Source: Liolophura sinensis (lineage: Eukaryota; Mollusca; Polyplacophora; Chitonida; Chitonidae). Taken from it: 64,000 bases of DNA. Where the stretch lies: contig NC_088299.1 in NCBI RefSeq assembly GCF_032854445.1, positions 13,695,608 to 13,759,607 of the forward strand. Direction: 5' to 3'. The notes below the pieces were generated by a model, which saw only the letters and a list, made by a program, of their open reading frames with translations, was not told the DNA's origin and did not search any database. Both the position numbers and the translations under genes were made by a program. Below, piece after piece: positions 52,201-63,400 of the stretch. Position 1 is the first letter of the stretch. Every line of letters begins with the position of its first letter.

Positions 52201-55200
52201 TACCTGTTATAAACATATCCCCTGTGTTCTCATTAGACAGAAAAGGTTAGTAATCATCAGGGTGCGTCTGCATGAACTCAGTAACTTACCTGTTATAAAC
52301 ATATCCCCTGTGTTCTCATTAGACAGAGTTTAGTAATCGTCTGACTGGGTCTTCATGAACTCAGTAACTTACCTGTTGTAAACATGTCCGCTGTGTTTTC
52401 ATTAGACAGGAAAGGTTAGTAATCATCAGGGTGGGTCTTCATGAACTCAGTAACTTACCTGTTATAAACATATCCGCTGTGTTCTCATTAGACAGAAAAG
52501 GTTAGTAATCATCAGGGTGGGTCTTCACGAACTCAGTAACTTACCTGTTATAAACATATCCGCTGTGTTCTCATTAGACAGAAAAGGTTAGTAATCATCA
52601 GGGTGGGTCTTCATGAACTCAGTAACTTACCTGTTATAAACATATCCGCTGTGTTCTCATTAGACAGAAAAGGTTAGTAATCATCAGGGTGGGTCTTCAC
52701 GAACTCAGTAACTTACCTGTTATAAACATATCCGCTGTGTTCTCATTAGACAGGAAAGGTTAGTAATCATCAGACTGGGTCTTCATGAACTCAGTAACTT
52801 ACCTGTTGTAAACATGTCCCCTGTGTTCTCATTAGACAGGAAAGGTTAGTAATCATTAGGGTGGGTCTTCCTGAACTCAGTAACTTACCTGTTGTAAACA
52901 TGTCCCCTGTGTTCTCATTAGACAGAAAAGGTTAGTAATCATCAGGGTGGGTCTTCATGAACTCAGTAACTTACGTGTTGTAAATATATCCGCTGTGTTC
53001 TCATTGGACAGAAAAGGTTAGTAATCATCAGACTGGGTCTTCATGAACTCAGTAACTTACCTGATGTAAACATGTCCCCTGTGTTCTCATTAGACAGGAA
53101 AGGTAAGTAATCATCAGGGTGAGTCTTCATGTATTCAGCAGTTTTCTGTCTCAAACTTGCATTATCCTCCTGAAACAAATTCACAGGTTCTATCACAAAG
53201 CTGATGTTACATCTAAACTTTAATAGTTTTCAGCAAAATCTCTGATCATAATTTAGCAAATTTAGTCAGATTTGTACAGTAGTTTTGATAAAACATGAAG
53301 ATCATACCTGAATTCCTCTTAACTCCAATTGATGACCCAAGGCATTGTATAAACTGAAAGCAAAGAAAATCATGCACATCCCTGAGTTTATTATTTACTT
53401 ATTTGATTGGTGTTTTACCCTGTACTCAAGAATATTTCACTTATAGGATGGTGGCCAGCATTATGGTGGAATGAAACCGGGGGGAAACCCACATCCATCC
53501 GCAGATTGCTGGCGGACCTTTCAACTTACCATCCCTGAGTTGCTATACACACAAAATATGTTTTCAATTTAAGGATAGCATCTACTTTCCCATACTTCAT
53601 GCTGTTAGGGAAGATTTCACGAAAAGTAGCATAGGCTTCTTAAAAACAATCGAAAGACTTTGTGTCCAAAGTTATCCATGCTCAGCGTTAATTTAGAGAA
53701 GTGCTGTAGTTGCAGTATTAAAGACTAAGGCTCTTCAAGAATGTGGCTAATTATTATGATGTTAGGTTGGTATAAAGAGAAAAGATGACTAACCAGTTTC
53801 CATCTGAGTGAATCTGAAAGAAAGAAAATAAAACAGAATACAGTTTAATAATCACTGACAATATGAATTAAATTAGACAAATCTTACCTACTGAGGATGA
53901 CTCATCTTCCTCAAGCACACAATACAAGATAGTCACCTAAAATACCATGCTCTCTATGACAGTAGGGTCAATTAGTACCATAGGATGGTTTACCTGATGT
54001 GCAGCTAATCCAAGGGCAGATAACTTCTGTTTGAGAGCCTGTGCCTCAAGATGTCTGTCTCCCTGTAGATTTATCACTTCCTGTTCACGGATTCTCTCTT
54101 CTCTGTTCCTGTCCTTCTCAGCCCTCTTTTCCTAAAGAAGAAATATCATCCAGACATGCTGTCAGCAATAAAAACAGTTATAAGAAAAAGTACATTCGAT
54201 TTTTTTGACATATGTGACATTACACTTCAAGATGATTTATTCATTTATTTGATTATTGTTTAAAGCCGTACTCAAGAACTTTTCACTCAATATACAATAG
54301 TGGTCAGTTGACCCGGTTTTTAGAATTCTAGTTGACTGGGGTAAACCGTCAACCTTTGGCAAGTTACTAGCAAGTTACATACATTCTGATGTACATGTCA
54401 TATTGGTAGAAGACAAGAGGTCTTCAATAAGCAGTTAGCCTGCTGAGTGAGCAGGCATTAGGCTTAATGTGGTTCTGTCCACAGATGGACAATATTTTAG
54501 AGCTGTTTTAGACTCACACTTTACTTATTATTCATTTGTCTAGCTGGTGTTTACTCATAGCTACATTTCAATGATATCTGTAGCCGCTAAGTATACAGAT
54601 CTATGGATTCGTTGTTCTCTTAGCCAGTTACCTGACTATGCATACTAAAGTTTATTAGTCAAGGGAACGAGAGATCAAGCCATAAATCAGGTGCCTGATA
54701 TGATTGAAAATGCCCTTTTGGAGAAAGCGGTAAGACCCACACTGTCAATGTTATATAATATGAGACCATTTAAAACCTTCTCATCTCATTTAATGTAACC
54801 TTAGCCCAATATCTTTTTTTTTTTTCTTCATATTTGTATATTTACATAACAATGATGAAATGCATCACATTCTCCACAGGTGTGTTTTCAATAATGTCAG
54901 GTACCTGCTTTCTGGCTTGGGATATGTAAGTTCCTGTGATCAGTAAAACATGGTGGACACAGGAAGATGATGACAAACAGACTTACTCTTCTCTTCTTAG
55001 CCTTGCTGGTTTTTTTAGGAATAGGTTCTGCAGGATTTTCTTCACCTGTGACATCTTCAGTCCCTGTCTGTAGAGATTGTAGCTGGTCTGCTACCCCTGA
55101 GACGCCATCCTGCAAGCAAATTTTACCTTAACTCAAAACACATAATCTGCAACAACATGCATGTGTTAATCTGATATACCAATACTGTAAGCCTTGTAAA

Positions 55201-58200
55201 CAGTGTTACAACGCTCAGAAGCAACCAGCAGGGCATGTTGTAGCTACATTTTTGTTTATTGAACGTTATCTTGCTTATCGTTTCTCTGATTTGTAATTTT
55301 CAGGCACGACTCAAGAAGCACATGTAACGTTACTCATCTTCAATGCTAAACTATTCAGTGGGATGCACAGTTCTTGTGAAGATTATATAATAAACAATGA
55401 TCGCTGGAATTTCTTGGATATTCATCAAAGTCATGAGCATTACTTAGCACTGTGAAAGCAGAAAACAGATCCTTCTTCATAACTTTTGAAATTTTCCTTC
55501 ATGGTTACTAATTCTAGCCCAGTTTAATTGTGATCATAACAATTAAATACATTAGTTAATGCATTGCTTAGGATACTACCCCATACTATCTGATAACAAT
55601 AATCTGTACCTTTACAATAATCTGTACCTTTACAATAATCTGTACCTTTACATCCTTTAATCTGTACCTTTAATGATAGCAGTTATTTCCATTTTAACCA
55701 ATTAATGACAACATTTAAATGCCATTTCATGATATTCCTAACTTTGTTCTTTAATGTCCATAGCTGATAGAGAGAGTGAGTGAGTGCTTGGGGTTTAACG
55801 TCGTTCTTAACAATTTTTCAGTCATATGACGACGAAGGAATCCATAGAGTGCATGTCAGGCTCCTTGTTGCAGGACAGGATTCCACCGCTCTTTCACCTA
55901 GTGCTGCTTCACTGAGACACCTTACCAAAGGGAAGTAAGCTACCCCGCCCGAGCCGAAGGTAAGTAAGCTGCCCCGCCCGAGCCATTATATGGATACAAG
56001 TCAACCTTGTTGACTTTGGTGTAACTGGACCCAGGATTGACCCTGGATCTACCGCTCCCAAAGCGGATGCTCTACTAACTGTGCTATCAGTTCCAGCACA
56101 CAGCTGATGGAAGTTAGTCATGTGTTATTCCATGCTTCATCAGAGTACATTTATTCAATTGCAGTTTTACACCGTGCCCAAAAATATTTCATTTATACGA
56201 TGGCGGCCAGCATTATGGTGGAAGGAAACCAGACAGAGCTTCAGGGTAACTCAAAACCATCCGCAGGTTGCTGACAGACCTTTCCACATACACCTGGAGG
56301 GGAAGAAAACATGAGTAGGAACTGACCTCATAATGATCACAATGGTGAGAAGCTCCTGGGTTGTTGTGCTGTTCCAGCATGCTAACCACTAGGCCACGAA
56401 GGCCCCATGTCAGAATACAATTTATTTGATTGGTCTTTTATGCCGTACTCAAGAATATTTCACTTATTTGACGGCGATCAGCATTATGGTGGGAGGAAAC
56501 TGGGAAGAGCCCGGGGGAAACCCACAACCATCTGCAAGTTGCTGGCAGACCTTCCCATGTACAGCCGGAGAGGTCAGAATACAAGAACACATATTACGGT
56601 GGTCAATGACAACAGAAGCAGGGGAGGACAAATTTATAAATACAATGCACAGAACCAAGAGTGCCATGAAAACATTGGTTGCTACAAATTAAGTATGTAC
56701 ATGCATACCTCTTCCTTGCATTCTGACGAGACCTTGAACTCTGTCACTTCCTGCTTTTGTTTCTGATCCAGTTCAATCTCTAATTTAGCTATCTGCTCCG
56801 TCACCTCTTTTTTCTTCTTCTTATCACCTTTGGACACCCCATGTTTTAACTTCTGTATCTGGGCTAAAGGCAGAAACGATGTACATTCTTAATAATGTAT
56901 AAACGCAAGACAAGCCTTAAAAACATGTCACTGTGAGGTGGGGTGGGGCGGAAAATGACGACAATAACTTTGTGGAAAGCAACATTTAAGCACGAACCTG
57001 GTCTTTACAAATGCCCAGGTTGCTAAATGATCTCCCTCATTCAACATCTGTCTGACGTTTACTGACTGATGAATGCAAGGCATATAAAGTTAGGAGGTAG
57101 ACTTCAACTTGTTGAATTGACATAAGGCCTGGCTGCCTTACAAACCAAACAAAAGGATTAATGGCCCCTTTTACAATTTTTTACAGTCTTTGATAACATC
57201 TGTTGCAGTAAATCTTATAAAATTCAGGCAAAATACCACACATGATAAATATAATAAAGCTGCATAAAGCCAGCCGACAGACATTACACAGAGAAACAGT
57301 CAGCTTTCCTGATAAAAAATCTAAACTACTACTCTTGACCATTGACATGTAGCATTTACTTCTTTTTCAGGTCTGTTTGTTGGACCAGAATACATGTAAC
57401 AGCAAGTGATTGCTTTGGGACACTCCTTTGGATACATGACACCAAAATGTCTCAAGCTGTCTTTCATTCTGAGTACATGAAGTTTGAAATGTGCTTTATC
57501 GGAACAAGCTTCACCCTCATTGTGTGTATCTAGTAGTTTTTACCATATAGTCACTTAAATGTATTGTCTCAACCAGCTTAAATTTCATCAGTTTATAATT
57601 ACCTGTCCATTGTTTTGGTGCCCAGGCCTTATATTAATTCAACAAGTTGAGGTCTACCTCCTAATTTGATATTCTTGCATTCATTGGTCAGTAAATGTCA
57701 GACAGATTATTTAGCAACCAGAGGATTTGTAAAGACCAGGTTCGTGATTACATGTTGAGTTCCACGTAGGAATTGTCGTCATTTCCCCCCCTCCCCACGG
57801 TAACATGCTTTTACTAATCGTATACTGGATAACTTAAAAAATGAACAGGGAGATGCTTGATTTATAATAAAAAAACAAGGTAAATACAGTGTTTTTCACA
57901 CTATTCTCTGTCATGTGGTACTGTCATCCATGAGTGTTCAGCTATCACCTGGTTGCAGTACATATAACCTTTTTGTTTACTGTGAAAAACTCTGAATTCG
58001 AACGTCCATCAGACGATGTGTTGGGTCCGAAGTCCAACGCTTAGACCACTAGACTATTTGAATTATTGTGATGGAATGTGTTGTTTTTTAGACATATTTA
58101 AGACTGATGAACATGGCAAGGCTTGAATGTGCATTAGAATTTTAACCAGGTAGGCTAACAACCAAACAATACGTGGGATTACTAAGAAAACATGTAGGAG

Positions 58201-60379
58201 CATAGAGAGCTTTAAGTTTGACCCACCCAATCTTGCCTTTCACCAGGTCAAAGCAAAGCATTACGATAGGGCCATACTGTTATACAGCTAGCCCTAGAAT
58301 TGTGCTAAAAGTGCATGTGTAACATGCTTTTGTCAAATGCCCACATTCAGGGAAGCTCTGACGCAGGAGTAAAGTAGAAAGTTACACAAACACAAACCTT
58401 GTCTTTACCACAACTGCAAGCTGCATTATTCTGCCCTTTTTCAGTCTTTTATTTATTTATCTGATTGGTGTTCAATGCCATACTCAAGAATATGTTTTTT
58501 GAATGTTCTCTTGCTCTGCTCCACGATGAAGCAGGACATGCACATAGCTGATCAAGATGGAGACAGTGACCAAGGAGTGTGTTAAAGCCTTCATGGCTAC
58601 AATAAATCTATTTTAAAGTGAGTAGGGACATATGATGGTTGTGCGGTGGGTGCGGAAAACAGGTCTTTAGGTTGGTGTCTATTATTTGCATGAGATTTGT
58701 TCGATAACAAAGACAATCGGCCTACAGCCTCATTGAGTTCGACTTTCACACTGTTAGCATTGACAAGCAAAAGACACTAGACCAGTTCTAGCCAAATCGC
58801 TTTATCCAGTATCTACAAAGTATCACGTTCACTATGTTCTTCAAAATTAACAGAGATATTCACCAAGGGGTTCCCACTTGTTGGGTTACCTGAATATGAG
58901 CTACCGTACAATGTAAACCACCTACTTATTTATAGCCCAACAGCTCATGGCGTATCTCAAGGGAATCTCCAAGTCATGTGACCACGAGAACAGGCTACTT
59001 AATCCCATTTGATTTCTGCCAGATTTTAGTGTGGCTTTGTTCTGCTTGGTATGTTAGACTACATCTTCAGATGAGCTGAGCCACACACGTGAGGCTAGGG
59101 GCCAGGTAGTGTTTACCCCAGGTGGCTACTTCAGATCCTCTCTTTATACTGGTCTGGCGGAGTATTGTAGCCACAGGGGCAACCAATGGTAAACCATGAT
59201 TCACGCCATGTCCATTATGTCCTTTGTAAACAATGGCTGCAGTCCGAAGAGGTGTCAACTTTGGCTCTTACCTCTTAACTCGCCCGCACACACAACATCT
59301 CGCGTATATATTCCACTTCTTACATCCGAAAAGACCAGCCTAATGGTCGCCTTGTTTAGAAATGGTTTGCCTTGTCGTGAATACGGGGCTGGTGTGCCAT
59401 TACCGAATGGAATATACCTGGGATGTTTGGGGGCAGGCGAGCTGAGAGGTTAGAGCCAAACTTGACATCAGCATTGCGCCACAGCCATTAGCCTATTTAG
59501 AAAGGCCTTAACGGACATGGCGTGGGAGTTGTACAGACTAGGGTAATATTTACGTATTGATTTCCACATACATTCTGACATACATTTTTTCCCCCTGTCA
59601 CAAGCTTTAACTTACTTTTCAGTGGTTAAAATTAAATGAGGAGATGTTTAATTTGCATACAAAGAAAAACACTGTCAATAAGCTGTTTATCATTCTAGAT
59701 TCTGTCACGTGACACAGTTACATATGAGATTTCTGTGTTTCTTTTACATTTTTTCTTTTGTACATTTTTTAAAGGATTTCTGTAGTTGTGAAACATTCTG
59801 GATTTGAACTTCCATCAGGCAACCTGTTGGGTTCACCGGTTGCTCATACCACTTCACTCATACCACTCGAGTTGTTGCACTGAAATGCCCTTAATGCATC
59901 TTTAAGACAGAGGAAGATGGTAAAGGTTGAATACATATGTGTGAGTCACATGTTTTTGTCATGTGGACTACATCAGAAAAAGTTCGCCTCCATGCTTGGC
60001 CAGCCAAATTCAGGAAAACATTAATGAACTGACGCAATCAGTAACGTAGAAAGTTACACGTAAATATCCCCCTAGCCTTTACAATTTCCCATGGCGTGAA
60101 TCGGTGTATGGTTTGCCACTGAATACTCCGCCAGTCCAGTGTAAACAGAGGAGTTGAAGCATCCGCCTGGGGCTAGATAGTATTATGTTGTTGTTGTTAG
60201 ATGTGCAATTCTGTGCTGTTAACTGGTGTCACAAAGTACATCTCTCGCTAACCACCTCTTCAGTCGCACCTGAATTGGAAAAAATTACCCTGTAAGGCCT
60301 TTTTCTCTTTCTTGTGCCTTTGTAGCAGGTCATCCAGGCATTCGATCACTCCACTATCGGCGTCAACGTGCTCCGCCAT
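49249..60379 (-). CDS. OTUD6B: OTU domain-containing deubiquitinase 6B, complete, 10 exons
   Basis: A cysteine protease of the OTU family that removes ubiquitin and is linked to translation and proteasome regulation. Coding exons on minus: 60379-60289, 56863-56709, 55109-54987, 54131-53994, 53813-53794, 53353-53308, 53169-53061, 50628-50567, 50195-50089, 49336-49249. All phases agree: 312 aa (human about 293-323). Residues 1-165 are a charged coiled-coil-like region (LLQRHKKEKKALQ, AEKDRNREERIREQEV). The catalytic motif SDGNC is at 172-176, with Cys176 split between a 20-nt exon and the next. TSAWGGQLELRALSDVL follows at about 239-255, and GLGEHYNSV supplies the catalytic His295. The tail is acidic (EDEEEEVS). 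Intron 7 carries an 86-bp array derived from exon 7; the stop codon lies in another array. It is head to head with RABGGTA. Confidence 0.96.
49548..49832. mobile_element. MITE-like element with about 45-bp TIRs
   Basis: TTTTGTATGGTGGGTATTTG (near 49550) is mirrored by the complement CAAATACCCACCATACAAAA (near 49805), and the similarity continues inward through GGGATCA and ATAATGTTCTAA. The centre is AT-rich and non-coding. The element is about 285 bp, in OTUD6B intron 9. Confidence 0.75.
50330..50520. mobile_element. SINE fragment, plus orientation, diverged
   Basis: CCGGTTTCTTCCACCCATAA, then CTGACTGCCATCATATAAGT and GAAAATG, resemble the tail side of a B-type SINE. Ends are not clear. Confidence 0.4.
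50629..51114. other. OTUD6B intron 7, unique part
   Basis: AT-rich intron with a poly-A run near 51040. No coding or repeat structure seen before the array begins. Confidence 0.4.
51115..53061 (-). repeat. 86-bp array of OTUD6B exon 7 tail plus splice donor, about 22 copies
   Basis: On minus each unit comprises 70 bases of exon 7 (ATGAAGACTCACCCTGATGA to GGGGACATGTTTACATCAG in the real exon) plus 16 bases of intron, GTAAGTTACTGAGTTC. The first unit is the functional exon end. Copies keep a near-perfect donor CAG|GTAAGT. In the copies the exon's GATTACTTACC is generally GATTACTAACC, which places a stop (TAA) in the exon frame. Confidence 0.95.
53390..53535 (-). mobile_element. SINE family A, head-truncated
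   Basis: TTATTTACTTATTTGATTGG, then AAGAATATTTCACTTATAGG and CATCCATCCGCAGATTGCTG. It inserted only about 40 bp from exon 6 of OTUD6B. Confidence 0.8.
54232..54445 (-). mobile_element. Diverged SINE (family B type)
   Basis: TTTATTCATTTATTTGATTA, then AGCCGTACTCAAGAACTTTT and AACCTTTGGCAAGTTACTAG. OTUD6B intron 3. Confidence 0.6.
54446..54986. other. OTUD6B intron 3, nothing else recognised
   Basis: No further element was seen apart from a short poly-T run near 54812. Confidence 0.35.
55110..55764. other. OTUD6B intron 2, short TACAATAATCTGTACCTT repeat only
   Basis: Three to four copies of an 18- to 20-bp unit (ATAATCTGTACCTTTACA) occur at 55600-55670. The rest is unremarkable. Confidence 0.5.
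55765..56105 (-). mobile_element. SINE family C, full length
   Basis: Tail side GAGTGAGTGAGTGCTTGGGG, TTTAACGTCGTTCTTAACAA, TTTTTCAGTCATATGACGAC. Head side carries the complement of a tRNA-like sequence: CTACCGCTCCCAAAGCGGAT, GCTCTACTAACTGTGCTATC, with the same CCGC/TTTGGGA/GCGG arm as at 8508. OTUD6B intron 2. Confidence 0.75.
56145..56406 (-). mobile_element. SINE family A, full length
   Basis: From TTCAATTGCAGTTTTACACC through CAGCATTATGGTGGAAGGAA to the head complement CTAACCACTAGGCCACGAAG, GCCCC. It adjoins another copy to the right. Confidence 0.8.
56417..56577 (-). mobile_element. SINE family A, head-truncated
   Basis: TTTATTTGATTGGTCTTTTA, then AAGAATATTTCACTTATTTG and CTTCCCATGTACAGCCGGAG, stopping about 130 bp before OTUD6B exon 2's donor. 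It is in the same orientation as the adjacent copy. Confidence 0.8.
56920..57815. mobile_element. Hairpin-type DNA element with TIRs of about 200 bp
   Basis: The left arm (about 56920-57145) and the right arm (about 57620-57812) are inverted copies: ACGAACCTGGTCTTTACAAA on the left matches the complement of the right arm, as do GGAGGTAGACTTCAACTTGT and the GACGACAA near the outer end. The middle (57150-57615) has no transposase. It is a foldback or long-TIR non-autonomous element in OTUD6B intron 1. Confidence 0.75.
57835..58425 (-). mobile_element. tRNA-Arg-like SINE or repeat, copy 1
   Basis: On minus, TAGTCTAGTGGTCTAAGCGT, TGGACTTCGGACCCAAC resembles the D arm and anticodon arm of tRNA-Arg(TCG), followed by a B-box-like GACGTTCGAATTC. 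The long body ends in GTAGAAAGTTACAC-type sequence shared with copy 2 (59625-60075). Confidence 0.5.
58426..59085. other. OTUD6B intron 1, SINE scrap and unclassified sequence
   Basis: A family A tail scrap (TTTATTTATTTATCTGATTG, then CATACTCAAGAATATG) lies at 58447-58495. The remainder is not recognised. Confidence 0.4.
59090..60190. repeat. Nested inverted repeats in OTUD6B intron 1
   Basis: Outer pair: 59090-59215 and 60085-60185 share, in inverted orientation, CTGGCGGAGTATT and GATTCACGCCATG. Inner pair: 59205-59287 and 59430-59527 share CACGCCATGTCC, AATGGCTG, and GTCAACTTTGGCTCTTACCT against GTCAAGTTTGGCTCTAACCT. The inner 320-bp palindrome looks like a MITE; the outer pair may be two separate copies or a larger foldback. 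Confidence 0.65.
59625..60075 (-). mobile_element. tRNA-Arg-like SINE or repeat, copy 2
   Basis: Parallels 57835-58425: GGAGATGTTTAATTTGCATA against GGAGATGCTTGATTTATAAT, then GAACTTCCATCAGGCAACCT, GTTGGGTTCACCGG and GTAACGTAGAAAGTTACACG. It lies between the outer inverted arms, in the same orientation as copy 1. Confidence 0.5.
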
Positions 60380-60476
60380 AATACAGTCTTCACGGAACTC
60401 TTCTGTGATGGGAGTTAGTAAAAGTGGCCTATTATACAGCTTCCGGCGTTATTGGGAACAGCGTGACTACTGACAA
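60380..60476. promoter_or_regulatory. Bidirectional promoter between OTUD6B and RABGGTA
   Basis: The two start codons are only 97 bases apart. CTTCCGG at 60441-60447 is an ETS/GABP-type site and ATTGG at 60452-60456 is an inverted CCAAT box. No TATA box is clear. Transcripts on both strands probably overlap or have very short leaders. Confidence 0.7.
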
Positions 60477-63400
60477 TGGTGAGGTGTCAGAGAAAATCTC
60501 TCTGATTATGCCTTCAGTTTTGACTGACTTACTGTGGTTAGCCTGATAAATCACTGATGAAGTTGATTTAACATTAAAGTTTTCTTCAGCTCGATGAGTG
60601 AATCGTGTAAATGGGGTTGATTGATGATGTCAAGAATGACAACAATGTCATCAACACACTCAACCATTCACATCTTCACCTGTTATTTGTGAACTTGTCA
60701 ATGTGCAAACGAGCATTTTGAGAAATTTACTTGTCAGTGGCAACATGTTTCTTTATGGTGTTCTCACATAATGTGAACTGAACAGATCAACAAGCCGAAA
60801 GAAAAAACTAAATGGCTCCATGATTTTCAGGGGACCTCCATGGGCAAGTGGTTAGAGTGCCAGCATGGCGCAATGACCCAGGAGCCACTCACCAATACGA
60901 GCACTGTGAATTCAAGTCTTCCCTCCCCGCTTGTATATGGGAAGGCCTGCTAACAACTGCAGATAATCCTGGGTGTCATGCGGGTTTCCTCCCACCATCA
61001 TTCTGGCCAACATCGGATAAGTGAATTAAATATTCTTGCATAGAGCGTAAAAAGCACCGATGAAATTAAACACCATGATTTTCAAGTTCTTTAAAGGAGA
61101 TCCCCCAACAAATTTATTTCACTTTAAATGTTCCCTGGACCTAATGTCTATGCTATGTTAGTATGTCAACTGCATTTAAAAAATATTATGTTGACATTTG
61201 AAAACAAACACATTTGAGTTGGATTGTCTGCTTATCTTGTCAGCCACAGAGCCCTGGCCAGACAACGTCAAGACATGAAGTGATTATGTATGGAAAAGCC
61301 CTGCAAAGCATTGAAAAATCCTTTAGGCCTACCCACTGTGCTTTTCTAGAAGTCATCGCAAGAACTAATCTATTATTGCCCCTGCCTGTACACCTAATTA
61401 GCACCCTGAAATCATATAAGTAAAACAGTTTTACAACAAATGATTTGAAAGATACCAGAGTTACATTAGATCCTTGAAAAGAGTGTACAGCATAGTGACA
61501 CAGCGATACGATGACCACTTTTCGCTCACATATTGGCCACGTAGATGACACGGACGTCTGATTCGTGTGACATGAATAGGTCATCCAATGAAGTGATGGT
61601 AGTACTCCGAGAGAATTTGGCATGGTTTCGCAGTGCACAGAATATGAATTTTTATAGTGCAATACCGGCTGCGACAGGAAGAACCATGTATTCAGGATCA
61701 TGAGTGGCATTGACGAAAACAGAAGGTCATTACTTTGACCTTTATGTGGACTGCACTGTGAAGTGGTTATTTCCTGGTACAAATTGAAGTGGATGCCTTG
61801 TTTAGGTTGAGATTAAGTTTGTGTTATGTAGATTTGACTTCAAATAGTGCATCTGATCGAACTTCACTCGCTCCACACCCCCACCCAACCCCCTCCCCCC
61901 CCACCCCCTACCCACAAGATGCCTGCCAAACTTCGATTTTACTGTACTACACTTTTGGTTCTACGTTAGTGGCTTGCTCTGCAGTAAGACAAAAGTTAAT
62001 TAAGACCAAACTAAATTCATGTAGATGTGTTCTGGTTTGATTTCAGCATGGAAGATTAAAAGTCAAGACAACGGCTGAACAGGCTGAAGCCAAACGACTG
62101 GAAAGGGAGAAGAAATTGAAAATTTACAATGCTGCTATGCAAAAAGTGATGGAAAAGGTAAGAGCACAGCAGAACATACAAGATCAAGAGTCATAGCTAC
62201 AGAACATACAAGATCAAGAGTCACAGCTACAGAACATACAAGATCAAGAGTCACAGCTACAGAACATACAAGATCAAGAGTCACAGCTACAGAACATACA
62301 AGATCAAGAGTCATAGCTACAGAACATACAAGATCAAGAGTCACAGCTACAGAACATACAAGATCAAGAGTCACAGCTACATGTGCACACTATAGGCGTA
62401 CGTCCTGACTATTCTATCTACCACACAGCCTCATGACTTTGGGTATATTTATATTTAACAACTGCTTTTTAATACATCAAGAACTTGTAAAATGATGATA
62501 GCACATACAATGGTGGAAGAGCAAAATGTATATTTATCTTATCAGTTTTGGTGGAAAAAAAAGCCGAGACATAAGATTAAACTGTTGGGGTGGCTTGTAA
62601 TTCTGACTACCCTGTTCTAAAATTTGGGACAGATATTAGTAGTCTTGAAAATAGAATATAACATTTCTGTACCAGCCTTTTGGAAAAGTAAAGATGTGAG
62701 TATGTTGTTCATCAGATGGTCTAACCATATGAGAAAAAAGAACCTGTTAGAATTACATATATATTGGCTAAAATGAGCAGACCAGGTGTCCCAAATTTTT
62801 GAAGAAATAGGGTAGGCTTTGATATATTCTATTTAACATAAAATTTTGGAACTTTTTCAATTAACTGGAGAGATCTTTTTTTTATTTTGTGATGCACTAG
62901 CCTACATTCAGCAGTTTGGAAACTACTTATAAGTCACCCAGAAAACTGACTGCTATCATAAAATAAGTGCAAAATTCTTGAGTTAGTATTACAGGAAAAG
63001 ACCTCGAAGTCAAAGAATCGAAGTAGGCATCACTTAAAACTGTGCATAAATATACTTTCATTTATTTTTTTTAGATTTTTGTGAAGAGAGTTAAAGATGC
63101 TCAAATATTTGAATGCTAAGGTGGACTTCATGGACCATACATTCAGGGTTTAGGAACTCTGACATCACAGAAAGTATTTCAAACTCTAATCATGACACTG
63201 AATGCTACAATAACTCTCTAACCCATGAGTAAAAGATTACCATTAAAAGATTCCCAAAAATTCGTTCCTTCTGATGGACATCAGAAAAAAGGTGATGTGA
63301 CATTCCTAGATACTGTCAGTATGGCTCATAAAATCCACCTTACTATTAAAAAATTTGAATGCCTTACAACACAAGTATTTTTACCTTTAGTTTTCAGTTG

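Noticed and set aside
61240-61782. 180-codon minus-strand frame in RABGGTA intron 1
   Set aside because: No recognisable domain, no splice context and no neighbouring coding signal; length is compatible with chance.
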